DNA of 64,000 bases from Enteractinococcus fodinae (GTDB lineage Bacteria; Actinomycetota; Actinomycetes; Actinomycetales; Micrococcaceae), in the NCBI RefSeq assembly GCF_031458395.1, contig NZ_JAVDYJ010000001.1, forward strand, positions 2,480,001 through 2,544,000, written 5' to 3'. A program made the translations under genes and the position numbers. Below, one piece after another: positions 49,560-57,849 of this stretch. The stretch's first letter is position 1. The number at the start of each line of letters is the position of its first letter. The notes under the pieces are model-generated. The model made no database searches, was not told where the DNA came from, and was given only the letters and a program-made list of their open reading frames with translations.

Positions 49560-50468
49560 ATGGCTGTACCTGAGCGAGACGCTATCCGTGCGGTGGATGG
49601 TTCAACAGTGTCGCCGCCGATCCCTGATGTGCCCGGTTTTGAGCACTTCTTCGTCGATACGGGTGATCTCCAGTCGCATGTCGCCATCATCGGCGAAGGT
49701 GAACCGGCCGTGATGTTGCACGGTTTTCCCGAACATTGGTGGCAATGGCGGGACATCGCACCGATCCTAGCCACCGCAGGATACCAAGTGGTGTGTCCTG
49801 ATCTACGCGGCGCTGGCTGGACCATAGCAGCCAACTCACAGCTGGACCGCGAAACGCGCCTGCATGACCTCATGAGCTTGCTCGCTGTTCTCGAGATCGA
49901 ACGCGCCCACGTGGTCTCACACGATATGGGTGTGCTGACTGCCATGCAGCTGAGCTACTTGCACCCTCAACGGGTGCGCACCGCGGTGCAGTTATCAGTC
50001 TTCCCGGGGTTTGCTAGTTTCCATCCCAAACTGGCTCCAGCGTTTCAACACTTGCCACGGTTCATCTGGCACCGTCCCGGTGCATCACTTGCAGGAACCT
50101 TCGCTGGAAGATACGTTGTGCATCCAATGTCGCAAGAGACCATCGAGACGTATCTCGCCCCGATGCAACGTACCGAAATCGATGCAGCAGTGCGACCCCT
50201 CACCCGGCGCATAATCATGCCTGAAGCGCTACGAATTGTTCGCGGGGTTTATCGCAAGCAACGTCTGGAGGCCCCCACCCTGGTGGTGTACGGACGCCAA
50301 GACGCTCCGACCACCGAAGAGTTGATCCAACAGATCTGTCGCAACCCCGAACGCTACGCGGACCACGTCGAGTTCGCCTATGTTGAGGACGCAGCGCACT
50401 TTATCACCGACGATGCACCAGATGCGGTAGCAGAGCTGTGTATGGACTGGTTCCAACGGGCCGGTTGA
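49560..50468 (+). CDS. Alpha/beta hydrolase, epoxide hydrolase/haloacid dehalogenase type
   Basis: The 302-residue protein carries HGFPEHWWQWRDI (54-66), the oxyanion loop typical of epoxide hydrolases and fluoroacetate dehalogenase-like enzymes. The nucleophile is Asp122 in VVSHDMGVLTAMQL, not Ser. The acid is probably Asp248 (GRQDAP) and the base His280 (EDAAHFI). DLRGAGW follows as expected after the HGFP strand. The Asp nucleophile implies ester-intermediate hydrolysis of an epoxide or a carbon-halogen bond. The ATG at 49560 has GGGG upstream. No linked gene gives a substrate. Confidence 0.88.
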   Translation: MAVPERDAIRAVDGSTVSPPIPDVPGFEHFFVDTGDLQSHVAIIGEGEPAVMLHGFPEHWWQWRDIAPILATAGYQVVCPDLRGAGWTIAANSQLDRETRLHDLMSLLAVLEIERAHVVSHDMGVLTAMQLSYLHPQRVRTAVQLSVFPGFASFHPKLAPAFQHLPRFIWHRPGASLAGTFAGRYVVHPMSQETIETYLAPMQRTEIDAAVRPLTRRIIMPEALRIVRGVYRKQRLEAPTLVVYGRQDAPTTEELIQQICRNPERYADHVEFAYVEDAAHFITDDAPDAVAELCMDWFQRAG

Positions 50469-50525
50469 GCTGCTCCCGCAGCGAGCTGGCCTCTACCAAA
50501 TTTGCCGTGCATGAGGGAAAGAAAA

Positions 50526-50553
50526 ACCGGCACCTGAACAATCAGGTGCCGGT
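50526..50553. terminator. Terminator between the hydrolase gene and tRNA-Lys
   Basis: ACCGGCACCTGA and TCAGGTGCCGGT are perfect 12-bp arms around the tetraloop ACAA. It follows the plus-strand hydrolase and the minus-strand tRNA 3' end. Confidence 0.85.
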
Positions 50554-50560
50554 CTCGTTG

Positions 50561-50633
50561 TGGGCCCTGCGGGGATCGAACCCGCGACCTGCGGATTAAA
50601 AGTCCGATGCTCTACCAACTGAGCTAAAGGCCC
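50561..50633 (-). tRNA. tRNA-Lys(UUU)
   Basis: The minus strand folds as a complete 73-base tRNA: acceptor GGGCCTT/AGGGCCC with one G-U and discriminator A, D arm TAGCTCAGTTGGTAGAGC, anticodon loop CTTTTAA with anticodon TTT, and T arm with GGTTCGATCC. CCA is not encoded. Positions U33 and A37 are canonical, a useful contrast with the tRNA-Cys-like gene at 15836. Confidence 0.97.
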
Positions 50634-50658
50634 ACGGTCCGTTTAGGACCGATTAACG

Positions 50659-50687
50659 ATTGTAGCGTATTTTGCTGTGGAACAAAA
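50659..50687 (-). promoter_or_regulatory. Candidate promoter for tRNA-Lys
   Basis: On the minus strand TTTTGT and TACAAT are 17 bases apart, with the -10 about 26 bases before the mature 5' end. Confidence 0.5.
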
Positions 50688-50711
50688 TTTAGCCCGATGC
50701 CTGTCATTGGT

Positions 50712-50725
50712 GGGCAAATTTGCCC
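50712..50725. promoter_or_regulatory. Perfect 14-bp palindrome before the 226-residue protein gene
   Basis: GGGCAAATTTGCCC is self-complementary and lies 42 bases upstream of the TTG start. It may be an operator. Confidence 0.3.
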
Positions 50726-50766
50726 TATGCTGTCGTGGGTACGCGTAAAACAGTCTAGGAGTACGC

Positions 50767-51447
50767 TTGAGGAATCAGCGCGGCAGTTCAGTCGGCATCA
50801 CATACAGCCGCCCCAAACTGATGCCACTAGAAGAATTCGAGCATCGTTCGGGAGGGTTAGACCCCGCCGAGGTGTTTTCTGCTGCCCAAACCGTTGCTGC
50901 CAAACTGGTCGCCACCGGTCAAGATCCCAACGCTGACCAAGCAACCGTCGACTGGCTCGTCGATTTAGTCGCCGATGTCGGCCTCGATACGATGGCCCGT
51001 CTCTGGGCTGATGCCCCAGCTGTGACCTACGGGGGCGCCCTATGGCGGCTCTACGCACTGCAGCAGGCCACCCAACGCGACGGCGAGATGTGGGCCACTT
51101 GGTATCGGGCTGGCAGTGAAGCCTATGCATCGCGCGTCATAGCGGGAGCGACCGAGCCGCCACGGGCACGAGATTTGCAAACCTTAATTACCAAGATCCT
51201 GACCGGCGTCTATTCCGGTGACTTTGGGATCGCGCTGGAACGCGGTGGCGCTTATGCCCGAGTGATCGCCGCTGGACAGCATCAGCACGCCGAACGGCTC
51301 GAAGACTTCAACCCGGCGGCTGCTGCGGCCTTGGAGCATCGTTCCGTGAAATTGCAGCGCACCGCGACCGAACTGGAACTGTGTGCTACCGCCTGGCGGC
51401 AAGAGCGACTGCCAGTGGAACGTCCAGAGCAGCGACCAACAGATTAA
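50767..51447 (+). CDS. Conserved actinobacterial protein of unknown function
   Basis: The 226-residue protein has a conserved opening (VGITYSRPKLMPLEEFEHRSGG) and Trp/Arg-rich helices (DTMARLWADAPAVTYGGALWRLY, then EMWATWYRAGSEAYASRVIAG). It ends with a helical repeat containing HQHAERLEDFN. I know it as a family restricted to actinobacteria with no assigned role. It is often near phosphate-transport genes in related genomes by my recollection, and here it precedes the DUF47-PiT pair by 41 bases. The TTG at 50767 is used because the conserved VGITY block lies downstream; an ATG at 50821 would remove it. Confidence 0.75.
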   Translation: MRNQRGSSVGITYSRPKLMPLEEFEHRSGGLDPAEVFSAAQTVAAKLVATGQDPNADQATVDWLVDLVADVGLDTMARLWADAPAVTYGGALWRLYALQQATQRDGEMWATWYRAGSEAYASRVIAGATEPPRARDLQTLITKILTGVYSGDFGIALERGGAYARVIAAGQHQHAERLEDFNPAAAAALEHRSVKLQRTATELELCATAWRQERLPVERPEQRPTD

Positions 51448-51488
51448 TCCGACGGTTGGTTAACTTTCGGTGTGTAAAGTAACGAACC

Positions 51489-52115
51489 ATGAAGCTGTCT
51501 GTAACGCGCTTATTTTCCGCTGATGAATCAGGCGCGGCCCACGTTCGAACGCTTGCCAAACTCCTGGTGGAGTCGGTAGATCTGGTAACCCAGATGTTCG
51601 GGGCCTCCCCAGAGACCGGGGCCGACCTGGATGCGCAGCTCGATAATCTCAACGAACGAGCCTCGCGAACTCAGACCACCATGCTCACCGCGTTACGCAG
51701 TGCCTACCTGACACCCTTGCCCCGCGAAGACCTCTACCTGTTGGGCACCTGGATCAATCGGGCGGTTGAAGCCGTTGCCATCACCGGCACCATCATTCAC
51801 GCGACCCGCCAATACCGGCTGCCCGCACGCGCCGGGGATGTGCTCGAGATTCTCACCCGCCAAGCCGACCTTGTCCTAGACACCACCGGACAGCTCAGCC
51901 AACCCGATGAGTTGGAAAGCACCTGGATGCACCTGGAGCGCCTGACCCATCAGGCCCAACGAGCGCTGGTCACCTGGCGTCTCACCGACGCCGATGAGCT
52001 GCTCGCCAGACACTACTACCGCCAACAAGAAGTCGCCCGCTCCTTGGAAGCGACCTTTATGACCCTTCGGGAATTCTCCACCCAGCTAGGACGGATCTTG
52101 GTGCGTGATTCCTAA
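51489..52115 (+). CDS. DUF47/PhoU-like accessory protein of PiT
   Basis: The 208-residue protein is all-helical with DUF47/PhoU-like spacing: AHVRTLAKLLVESVDLVTQMF, LDAQLDNLNERASRTQTTML, LPREDLYLLGTWINRAVEAVA, and VLEILTRQADLVLDTT. These proteins accompany PiT phosphate carriers and are thought to bind metals and regulate them. The pairing is confirmed by the PiT gene starting one base after this stop codon. The Glu/Asp metal residues of PhoU (E-x-x-x-D) are present in part. Confidence 0.88.
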   Translation: MKLSVTRLFSADESGAAHVRTLAKLLVESVDLVTQMFGASPETGADLDAQLDNLNERASRTQTTMLTALRSAYLTPLPREDLYLLGTWINRAVEAVAITGTIIHATRQYRLPARAGDVLEILTRQADLVLDTTGQLSQPDELESTWMHLERLTHQAQRALVTWRLTDADELLARHYYRQQEVARSLEATFMTLREFSTQLGRILVRDS

Positions 52116-53129
52116 ATGGGCACCTTTCTTCTGCTCGCTGCGGTCCTGATCCTCACCGCAGCTTTTAGTTTTGTCGTGGCCGGACGCGACACCCCCAACG
52201 CGGTAGCACTGCCCATCGCAGCTGGCGCGCTGACCCCGGGCACGGCCCTGTCGATGACGGCTGTCATGCGCGTCGTGGGCGCGATCATGGGTGTTGGCTC
52301 CATCCAATTTTTTGCCGCCGGTTTCGTCGCGCTGGTACCCGAAGGTGATATCGGATTAGTAGTTACCGCCATCGGCGTGGCCGTTGCACTGGCGTGGGCG
52401 CTGTTTACTTGGTGGAAGGGCGTGCTCGTCTCCTCCTCACACGCGTTGACCGCAGCGATTACCGGTGGTGCTGTTGCGGTATCTGTTCTCGGGGCTGGAC
52501 ATCTGATCGTCGATGATCTCTCACCGGTGGCGATCAACCTCGCCCTGTCGTTGATCGCTTCCCCCGTGTTGGCGGTGCTCCTGGCTTGGGTAGTAGCCAT
52601 CCCGTTGACCTGGTTGACCAAAAACGTTGCACCACACCGGGTGGCGTATAGTTCCCGAGGCACACTGGCCATCACGGCCGCAGCGAACGCACTGGGACAT
52701 GGCGTCCAGTATGGGCAACGCCTGTACATTGTTGCGCTGATGTCCGTCACCGCAGCCGGGGCTGACGCGATCCCCCACTGGGCTTTGGCTTGGACCATCA
52801 TCGTCCTGTTGGGGTTGGGCACTTTCGTCACAGCGTGGCGCGTCAATTACACCCTGACGCGTCGCATCACCGTGCTGGACCCGATGCACTCGGCGATCGC
52901 GTCCTCGACCTCTGCCTTGCTGTTGCTCGTGGGATCCTTTATGTTGCACATTCCCTTATCGTCATCCATCACCACGGTTGCGGCCATCACCGGCGCGGGG
53001 ACGGCACAAAACAGTGGAGCAGTTCGTTGGGCGCAAGTGCTGCGACTCATGACCTATTTTTTGATGACGGTCATCGTGTGCGCGGCACTTGGTTTTGGTC
53101 TGCTAAGCCTGGTCATGACACAGCTCTGA
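52116..53129 (+). CDS. Divergent PiT-family inorganic phosphate transporter
   Basis: The 337-residue protein has about 10 helices in two halves and pairs with DUF47. The first PiT signature is altered: FVVAGRDTPNAVALPIAAGAL instead of the usual NG-x-HD-x-A-N. The second reads ANALGHGVQYGQRL, where the family has HG-x-ND-x-x-x, so the Asp is missing. It may be a lower-activity or specialised phosphate or metal-phosphate carrier. The ATG begins directly after the DUF47 stop (TAA-ATG). It ends before the candidate small RNA and pst cluster, so two phosphate uptake systems lie side by side. Confidence 0.8.
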   Translation: MGTFLLLAAVLILTAAFSFVVAGRDTPNAVALPIAAGALTPGTALSMTAVMRVVGAIMGVGSIQFFAAGFVALVPEGDIGLVVTAIGVAVALAWALFTWWKGVLVSSSHALTAAITGGAVAVSVLGAGHLIVDDLSPVAINLALSLIASPVLAVLLAWVVAIPLTWLTKNVAPHRVAYSSRGTLAITAAANALGHGVQYGQRLYIVALMSVTAAGADAIPHWALAWTIIVLLGLGTFVTAWRVNYTLTRRITVLDPMHSAIASSTSALLLLVGSFMLHIPLSSSITTVAAITGAGTAQNSGAVRWAQVLRLMTYFLMTVIVCAALGFGLLSLVMTQL

Positions 53130-53263
53130 CCTGGCGCGCACCGGTGATACCCACGCCCCGGAAAGTGGCAGCAGAGACTGATGAGGTTCGCGGCATACAG
53201 GATTGAAGAGAAACCCTGTGATAACGCGATGTTGCAGAGAATTTACGGCCCCGAGAAGCGCTG

Positions 53264-53292
53264 TTGCTAAGCCAACCTGTGGCGGATAGAGT
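53264..53292 (+). promoter_or_regulatory. Promoter of the candidate small RNA
   Basis: TTGCTA (53264-53269) and TAGAGT (53287-53292) are 17 bases apart. Transcription would start near 53299, at the first base of the folded element. Confidence 0.45.
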
Positions 53293-53298
53293 GACAGT

Positions 53299-53440
53299 AG
53301 ATGTCGGGTTGCGGTACCCCCGGGCTCCAAATTATTAGCCGCTTCGAGCGGCCACACGCCGTGAGGCGTGCCCGGCCCGACATCGCTGAATTACCCAAAG
53401 TCCCCGGTCTGAAAACGCGTTTCAGACCGGGGACTTTGCT
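53299..53440 (+). ncRNA. Candidate structured small RNA between pit and pst genes
   Basis: The 323-base gap holds a predicted three-way fold. GATGTCGGG (53300-53308) closes with CCCGACATC (53376-53384). Inside are hairpins GCCGC-TTCGA-GCGGC (53338-53352) and CACGCC-GTGA-GGCGTG (53355-53370), and an inner CCGGGC/GCCCGG pairing. A promoter ends seven bases before it and a strong terminator (53397-53437) follows. The length would be about 140 nt. It could instead be the 3' untranslated end of the PiT mRNA. I do not recognise a known RNA family. Confidence 0.4.
53397..53437. terminator. Terminator between the small RNA and pstB
   Basis: AAAGTCCCCGGTCTGAAA and its exact complement are 18-bp arms with a 5-base loop. 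It can end pit or small-RNA transcripts on the plus strand and the pst operon on the minus strand. Confidence 0.92.
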
Positions 53441-53452
53441 GTTCAATTGGGT

Positions 53453-54232
53453 TTAGCCGAAGCGTCCAGAAATGTAGGCTTCAGTTTGCTCGTTGGCCGG
53501 ATTGTTGAAGATCGTGGTGGTGTCGTCGTATTCAATCAGCCCACCTGGCTCACCAATGGCCTGCAGGTTGAAGAAGGCGGTTTTGTCAGCCACGCGTGCA
53601 GCCTGCTGCATATTGTGGGTCACGATCACCACCGTGTAATCCTGCTTGAGTTCATGAATGAGATCTTCAATCGCCAGAGTCGAAATCGGGTCCAATGCGG
53701 AGGCCGGCTCGTCCATGAGAATCACATCGGGTTCAATCGCGATCGTCCGAGCAATACACAAGCGCTGCTGCTGGCCACCGGAAAGCCCTCCACCTGGACG
53801 GTCCAATCGATCTTTAACTTCATCCCACAGGTTCGCACCGGTCAGGGAGCGTTCCAAAATGGCATCCGAATCGGATTTGGCTAACCGGATCCCATTGAGC
53901 TGGTAACCAGCAAGCACGTTTTCGCGGATCGACATGGTCGGAAACGGGTTGGGACGCTGGAAAACCATGCCCACCGTGGACCGCACGCGAACCGGGTCCA
54001 CCGTGGGTGCGTTGATATCTTCGTCGTCGAGGAGGATCTGGCCTTCGGCGCGGGCACCCGGGGTCACTTCGTGCATCCGGTTTAGGGTGCGCAAGAAGGT
54101 GGTTTTACCGCAACCGGATGGGCCAATGAATGCCGTGACGGATTGGGGTTCAATTTCGATGTTGACATCTTTAACCGCTAGGAAGTCGCCGTAGTAGCAG
54201 TTGAGGTCAATGGTCTGAATACGTTTTGCCAT
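53453..54232 (-). CDS. pstB: Phosphate ABC transporter ATPase
   Basis: PstB powers high-affinity phosphate uptake. The 259-residue protein is complete: Walker [10 protein letters not shown] (37-45), signature [14 protein letters not shown], Walker [14 protein letters not shown], and the switch His in [30 protein letters not shown] is typical of PstB. It is last in the pst operon, followed by a strong terminator, with pstA 36 bases upstream. Confidence 0.97.
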   Translation of the reverse strand: MAKRIQTIDLNCYYGDFLAVKDVNIEIEPQSVTAFIGPSGCGKTTFLRTLNRMHEVTPGARAEGQILLDDEDINAPTVDPVRVRSTVGMVFQRPNPFPTMSIRENVLAGYQLNGIRLAKSDSDAILERSLTGANLWDEVKDRLDRPGGGLSGGQQQRLCIARTIAIEPDVILMDEPASALDPISTLAIEDLIHELKQDYTVVIVTHNMQQAARVADKTAFFNLQAIGEPGGLIEYDDTTTIFNNPANEQTEAYISGRFG

Positions 54233-54268
54233 GGAGGTAGGTTCCTTTGAAGCGTCGCGGACCGGGGA

Positions 54269-55501
54269 CTATTTGCCGGTCTTCGGAGCGAATTTTTTAG
54301 CAATGACACGGGCGATCAAGTTCAAGCCCATGACGATGACGATCAGCACGAGCGCGCCCGCCCAAGCGCGTGCGGTCGAAGGATCGCCTGCTGCTGGTGC
54401 AGTCGGGTTGGTCAACTGGCGATAGATAAACACCGGCAAGGCGGTCATCCACTCGGAGAACGGGTTCCAGTTGGTGGTCGCAGCATAACCGGCGGTGACC
54501 AGAATCGGCGCGGTTTCACCGGTGACACGGGCGATAGCCAGGGTGACACCGGAGGCGATACCGGACATCGCGGTGGGGAGCACGACCTTCATGATGGTGC
54601 GCCATTTGCGCACACCCAATGCGTATGAGGCTTCGCGCAGTTCGTCTGCGACGACGCCCAGCATCTCTTCGGTCGAACGCACAACCACCGGGATCATCAG
54701 CACGCTCAGGGCCAGCGCGGCGGCAAAACCGGTCTTGACCGACTGCAGTGCCTGCGGCGATGAGCCGACCGTTAGTTCGATCAGTAGCGTGAGTCCCGCA
54801 AAAGCGAACAGCCCGGCAACGATCGATGGGATACCGGTCATGACGTCCACGAAGAACCGGATGGCACGAGAGAACTTGTTGCGGTTGGCGTATTCCACCA
54901 AATAGATCGAAGCAAACAGCCCCACCGGGATGGAGATCACGCTGGCGAGCAGAGTGATCATGAGCGTGCCGACCAGGCCGTGGAGAATACCACCTTGCAG
55001 CGGTTCGCCTTCGGTCTGCGTGGCGATGTCAGTCGCTCCGACCACGCCCTGCATGTCGGTGGTCAACAGGCCAGGATGCGACAGCAACGTCGGTAGGCCT
55101 TGGGACAGCACCGACCAGACCACTGAGATCAGTGGGACTAACGCGATGAGAAATGCCGTCCACACCAGGTGGCGCCATAACTCGTCCCGGGCCTTGAGAC
55201 GATCTTCGAGCACGCGGCTGGTCACGTACATCGCAAGAATGTATGCGGCCGCCCCGATCAGCAGGAAGCCGACGATGCTGAAGGATTCGAAGAAGAACAG
55301 ATTGATGAGCAGCGCGAAAATTGCGGCACCTGCAGCGGCCGCCATCCAGCTCCAGGACGGCTTCCGGTTTGCGGTCAGCGAGTCCAACCGCTTCATCTTA
55401 TTGCGTGGGGGCATGTCTTCTGGCTTCTTCCGACCGTGAGGGTCCTGAGAGGTGGGAGCCTTTGGGGTGGCGGTGGGACGGGAGGAAATTTGTGAACTCA
55501 T
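54269..55501 (-). CDS. pstA: Phosphate ABC transporter permease subunit A
   Basis: The 410-residue protein has a long cytoplasmic N-terminal extension (about 50 residues, rich in Pro, Lys and Arg), then two helices before the family's usual start, and the permease core with GTLMITLLASVISIPVGLFASIYLVEYA, RFFVDVMTGIPSIVAGLFAF, and VVLPTAMSGIASGVTLAIARVTGETAPILV, the EAA-loop region. It is longer than typical PstA (about 280-300), consistent with actinobacterial forms. Its start overlaps pstC by ATGA. Both permeases together form the phosphate channel with PstB. Confidence 0.95.
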   Translation of the reverse strand: MSSQISSRPTATPKAPTSQDPHGRKKPEDMPPRNKMKRLDSLTANRKPSWSWMAAAAGAAIFALLINLFFFESFSIVGFLLIGAAAYILAMYVTSRVLEDRLKARDELWRHLVWTAFLIALVPLISVVWSVLSQGLPTLLSHPGLLTTDMQGVVGATDIATQTEGEPLQGGILHGLVGTLMITLLASVISIPVGLFASIYLVEYANRNKFSRAIRFFVDVMTGIPSIVAGLFAFAGLTLLIELTVGSSPQALQSVKTGFAAALALSVLMIPVVVRSTEEMLGVVADELREASYALGVRKWRTIMKVVLPTAMSGIASGVTLAIARVTGETAPILVTAGYAATTNWNPFSEWMTALPVFIYRQLTNPTAPAAGDPSTARAWAGALVLIVIVMGLNLIARVIAKKFAPKTGK

Positions 55502-56454
55502 GACAGCCCCTCAGCTTTCTTCGCCTGACGGTCGACGATCGCTCTGGCGATCACGTTGACGACCAGTGTGATGACAAACAGCATCAGTCCCGCAGCGATC
55601 AGTTCGGCTTGACGCTGGCCGAAGGCTTCGGGGAAGTTGAGTGCGATTTCGGAAGGAATCGTGGCGTTGGCGCCCGAGGTGATCAGCGACCAGGAGAACC
55701 CACCCGGGGACAGCACCATGGTCACGGCCATGGTCTCACCCAGTGCGCGTCCTAGCGCCAGCATGATCGACGAAATGATACCGGCCCGAGCAAATGGGAA
55801 AACGGTCATTTTGATCATTTCCCAGCGCGTGCCACCCAAGGCTAGGGCTGCTTCTTGGTGCAGGTGTGGGGTCTGGAGGAAGATCTCGCGGCATAGCGCG
55901 GTCATGATCGGCAGTACCATCACGGCTAGTACAACGCCGGAGGTGAGGATCGTGCGGCCGGTATTGGAGGGGTCACCGGCAAACAGTGGAATGAAACCCA
56001 GGTTGTCGTGCAACCACTGATAGATCGGCACCATCAGCGGGGCCAGGACAAGCATGCCCCATGCGCCATAGACCACCGATGGGATAGCAGCCAGCAAGTC
56101 AATCACGTAACCGATGGTCGAAGAGAACCGACGGGGCGCGTAGTGGCTGATGAATAGTGAAACGCCGATGGCGATAGGGGTGGCCAGCAGCAGCGCGATG
56201 GCCGAGACGATAACGGTGCCTGCCATGAGCGGCCAGACATACGACCAGAAATCGGTTGCCTCTTCTGCGCCCGGACCGAATGCGTCCGGTGCGATGGCTG
56301 GCAGGGACCGGATAAGCAGGAAAGCTGCGACGAAGGCCAGCACGACCAGAATGATGACGCCGCCGGTCCAGGATAGGCCATAAAAGACTTTATCCCCCAC
56401 CTCGGAAGTGGTTCTACGCGCTTGAGTCTTGGTGCGCGGGGATGTGGTTGTCAC
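55498..56454 (-). CDS. pstC: Phosphate ABC transporter permease subunit C
   Basis: The 318-residue protein has six main helices and PstC blocks: WSYVWPLMAGTVIVSAIALLLATPIAIGVSLF, GYVIDLLAAIPSVVYGAWGMLVL, and HQEAALALGGTRWEMIKMTVFPFARAGIISSIMLALGRALGETMAV with the EAA motif. It overlaps pstA by four bases. A terminator-like hairpin (56497-56538) separates it from pstS, which probably lets pstS be expressed at a higher level. Confidence 0.96.
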   Translation of the reverse strand: MTTTSPRTKTQARRTTSEVGDKVFYGLSWTGGVIILVVLAFVAAFLLIRSLPAIAPDAFGPGAEEATDFWSYVWPLMAGTVIVSAIALLLATPIAIGVSLFISHYAPRRFSSTIGYVIDLLAAIPSVVYGAWGMLVLAPLMVPIYQWLHDNLGFIPLFAGDPSNTGRTILTSGVVLAVMVLPIMTALCREIFLQTPHLHQEAALALGGTRWEMIKMTVFPFARAGIISSIMLALGRALGETMAVTMVLSPGGFSWSLITSGANATIPSEIALNFPEAFGQRQAELIAAGLMLFVITLVVNVIARAIVDRQAKKAEGLS

Positions 56455-56496
56455 GTTTGTACTCCTGAAACGTTTACTGACTAAAAAGAGCCTTCA

Positions 56497-56538
56497 AGCT
56501 GATACCACCGCTTGTGGTGCCAGGCGGTGGTATCAGCT
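56497..56538 (-). terminator. Intra-operon terminator between pstS and pstC
   Basis: AGCTGATACCACCGC and its exact complement are 15-bp arms with a 12-base loop, followed on the minus strand by GCTCTTTTTAG. It should reduce read-through into pstCAB relative to pstS. Confidence 0.85.
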
Positions 56539-56558
56539 ACGAAAGCTTAACGCGTGGC

Positions 56559-57659
56559 CTAGCCGGCTACGGAGATCGCTTCGATGCGTTCAGTTGCTTC
56601 GTCGCGGATGGTGTCTGAGATTGGTGCAGAACCGGCTGATTCTTCAGCGGCGGCTTGACCTTCTTCAGAGATCACGTAGTTACCGAATGCTTTGACCTGC
56701 TCGACCAGACCTTCGTCTTCGTATTCATCACAGAAGATGTGGTAGGAGATCATCACGATCGGGTAGACGCCTTCTTCTTCGGTGCTGCGGTCAAGAACGC
56801 GAGCGCCTTCGGAGTCTGGGTCTTCTTCTGCTGATTCCACAGCGGATGCTGCAGCTTCAGCGGAGTATTCGACGTAGTCTTCGCCAACGCCAACAGCTAC
56901 GGTGGACAGGCCACCGATCTGGGAGGCGTCAGCATAGGTGATGGCACCGTCGGTGTCGGTGGTCAGCGAGACGACACCGGAAGTCTGCTGGGCGGATTCA
57001 CCGGTCAGATCTTCTGGCCAAGCATCGGAAGCTTCCCAGGTCCAGGCGTCGCCTGCTGCACCGTTGAGGTAGTCGGTGAAGTTTTCGGTGGTGCCGGAGT
57101 CATCGGAGCGGTGCACAACGGTGATATCGGTCGATGGCAGATCGACGTCTTCGTTCTGCTCGGCGATTTCTTCGTCATCCCAGGTGGTGATTTCGCCCGC
57201 GAAGACCTTGGCGATGGTCTCTGGGTTCATGTTCAGGGTGTCGACGCCTTCAAGGTTGAAAGCAACCGCTACCGGGGAGATGTAGGACGGCACATGGAAT
57301 GGGCTGCCTGAACCGCAAGCCTGTTCCTGTTCGTCGCTGTCCATCGCGGAGTCTGAGCCTGCGAAGCTGTACTGGCCGGCGATGAAACCTTCACGGCCCG
57401 AACCGGAACCGACTGGGTCGTAGTTCACGGTCAGGTCGGGGTATGTTTCGGTGATGTCGGAGGTCCATGCGGTCATGGCTGCTTCTTGCGACGAAGCACC
57501 GCCACCGACCAGGGTGCCCGAAACTTCGGCTGCGGCTTCGTCGCCACCGGCGTTATTGGCGTTGTCGCCTTCGGCGGCGTCGTCGGATCCACAGGCTGCA
57601 AGGGCCAGCGCGGCTACTGATGCGATAGCGGCCGAGCGGTAAAAGCGCGAAAACTTCAC
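56559..57659 (-). CDS. pstS: Phosphate-binding lipoprotein of the Pst transporter
   Basis: PstS captures phosphate outside the membrane and hands it to PstCA. The 366-residue protein starts at GTG 57659, preceded by AGAGGAAAA. It has a lipoprotein signal ending LAAC with lipid-modified Cys23, an acidic linker, then GGGASSQEAAMTAWTSDI, VNYDPVGSGSGREGFIAGQYSFAGSDSAMD, and TVVHRSDDSGTTENFTDYL with phosphate-ligand residues. Late YPIVMISYHIFCDEYEDEGL is typical. A longer frame to 57737 has no support. A Pho-box-like tandem repeat lies upstream. Confidence 0.95.
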   Translation of the reverse strand: MKFSRFYRSAAIASVAALALAACGSDDAAEGDNANNAGGDEAAAEVSGTLVGGGASSQEAAMTAWTSDITETYPDLTVNYDPVGSGSGREGFIAGQYSFAGSDSAMDSDEQEQACGSGSPFHVPSYISPVAVAFNLEGVDTLNMNPETIAKVFAGEITTWDDEEIAEQNEDVDLPSTDITVVHRSDDSGTTENFTDYLNGAAGDAWTWEASDAWPEDLTGESAQQTSGVVSLTTDTDGAITYADASQIGGLSTVAVGVGEDYVEYSAEAAASAVESAEEDPDSEGARVLDRSTEEEGVYPIVMISYHIFCDEYEDEGLVEQVKAFGNYVISEEGQAAAEESAGSAPISDTIRDEATERIEAISVAG

Positions 57660-57771
57660 GGTGTTTTCCTCTTTCGAGTTTGTTGTGAGACATGTTGTTG
57701 GGCCATTGCTTGCGTGGCGGTGGCCCGAACTACCCATGAAGCTACGCAGGGTAGGTAACCTTCTGGCATTC

Positions 57772-57793
57772 GAAGTATTAACGCTTGGTTAAC
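57772..57793 (-). promoter_or_regulatory. Pho-box-like tandem 11-bp repeats before pstS
   Basis: On the minus strand GTTAACCAAGC and GTTAATACTTC are adjacent 11-bp direct repeats. PhoP boxes in actinobacteria are built from such 11-bp direct repeats with a GTTAA/GTTCA core. A further GTTACCTACCC half-site lies at 57749-57759. The position, 110-135 bases before pstS, fits phosphate-starvation control. Confidence 0.55.
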
Positions 57794-57849
57794 TCTTGGC
57801 TACGGACGGCTTTTACCACTATTTTTTTGCGACCTCGTAGGATAAAGGC

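Noticed and set aside
53299-53384. Degenerate tRNA or tmRNA tail (CGGGTT...CCCG followed by GGCTCCA)
   Set aside because: The T-arm-like segment lacks TTCGA and the acceptor partner is missing. The multi-branched small-RNA fold explains the sequence better.
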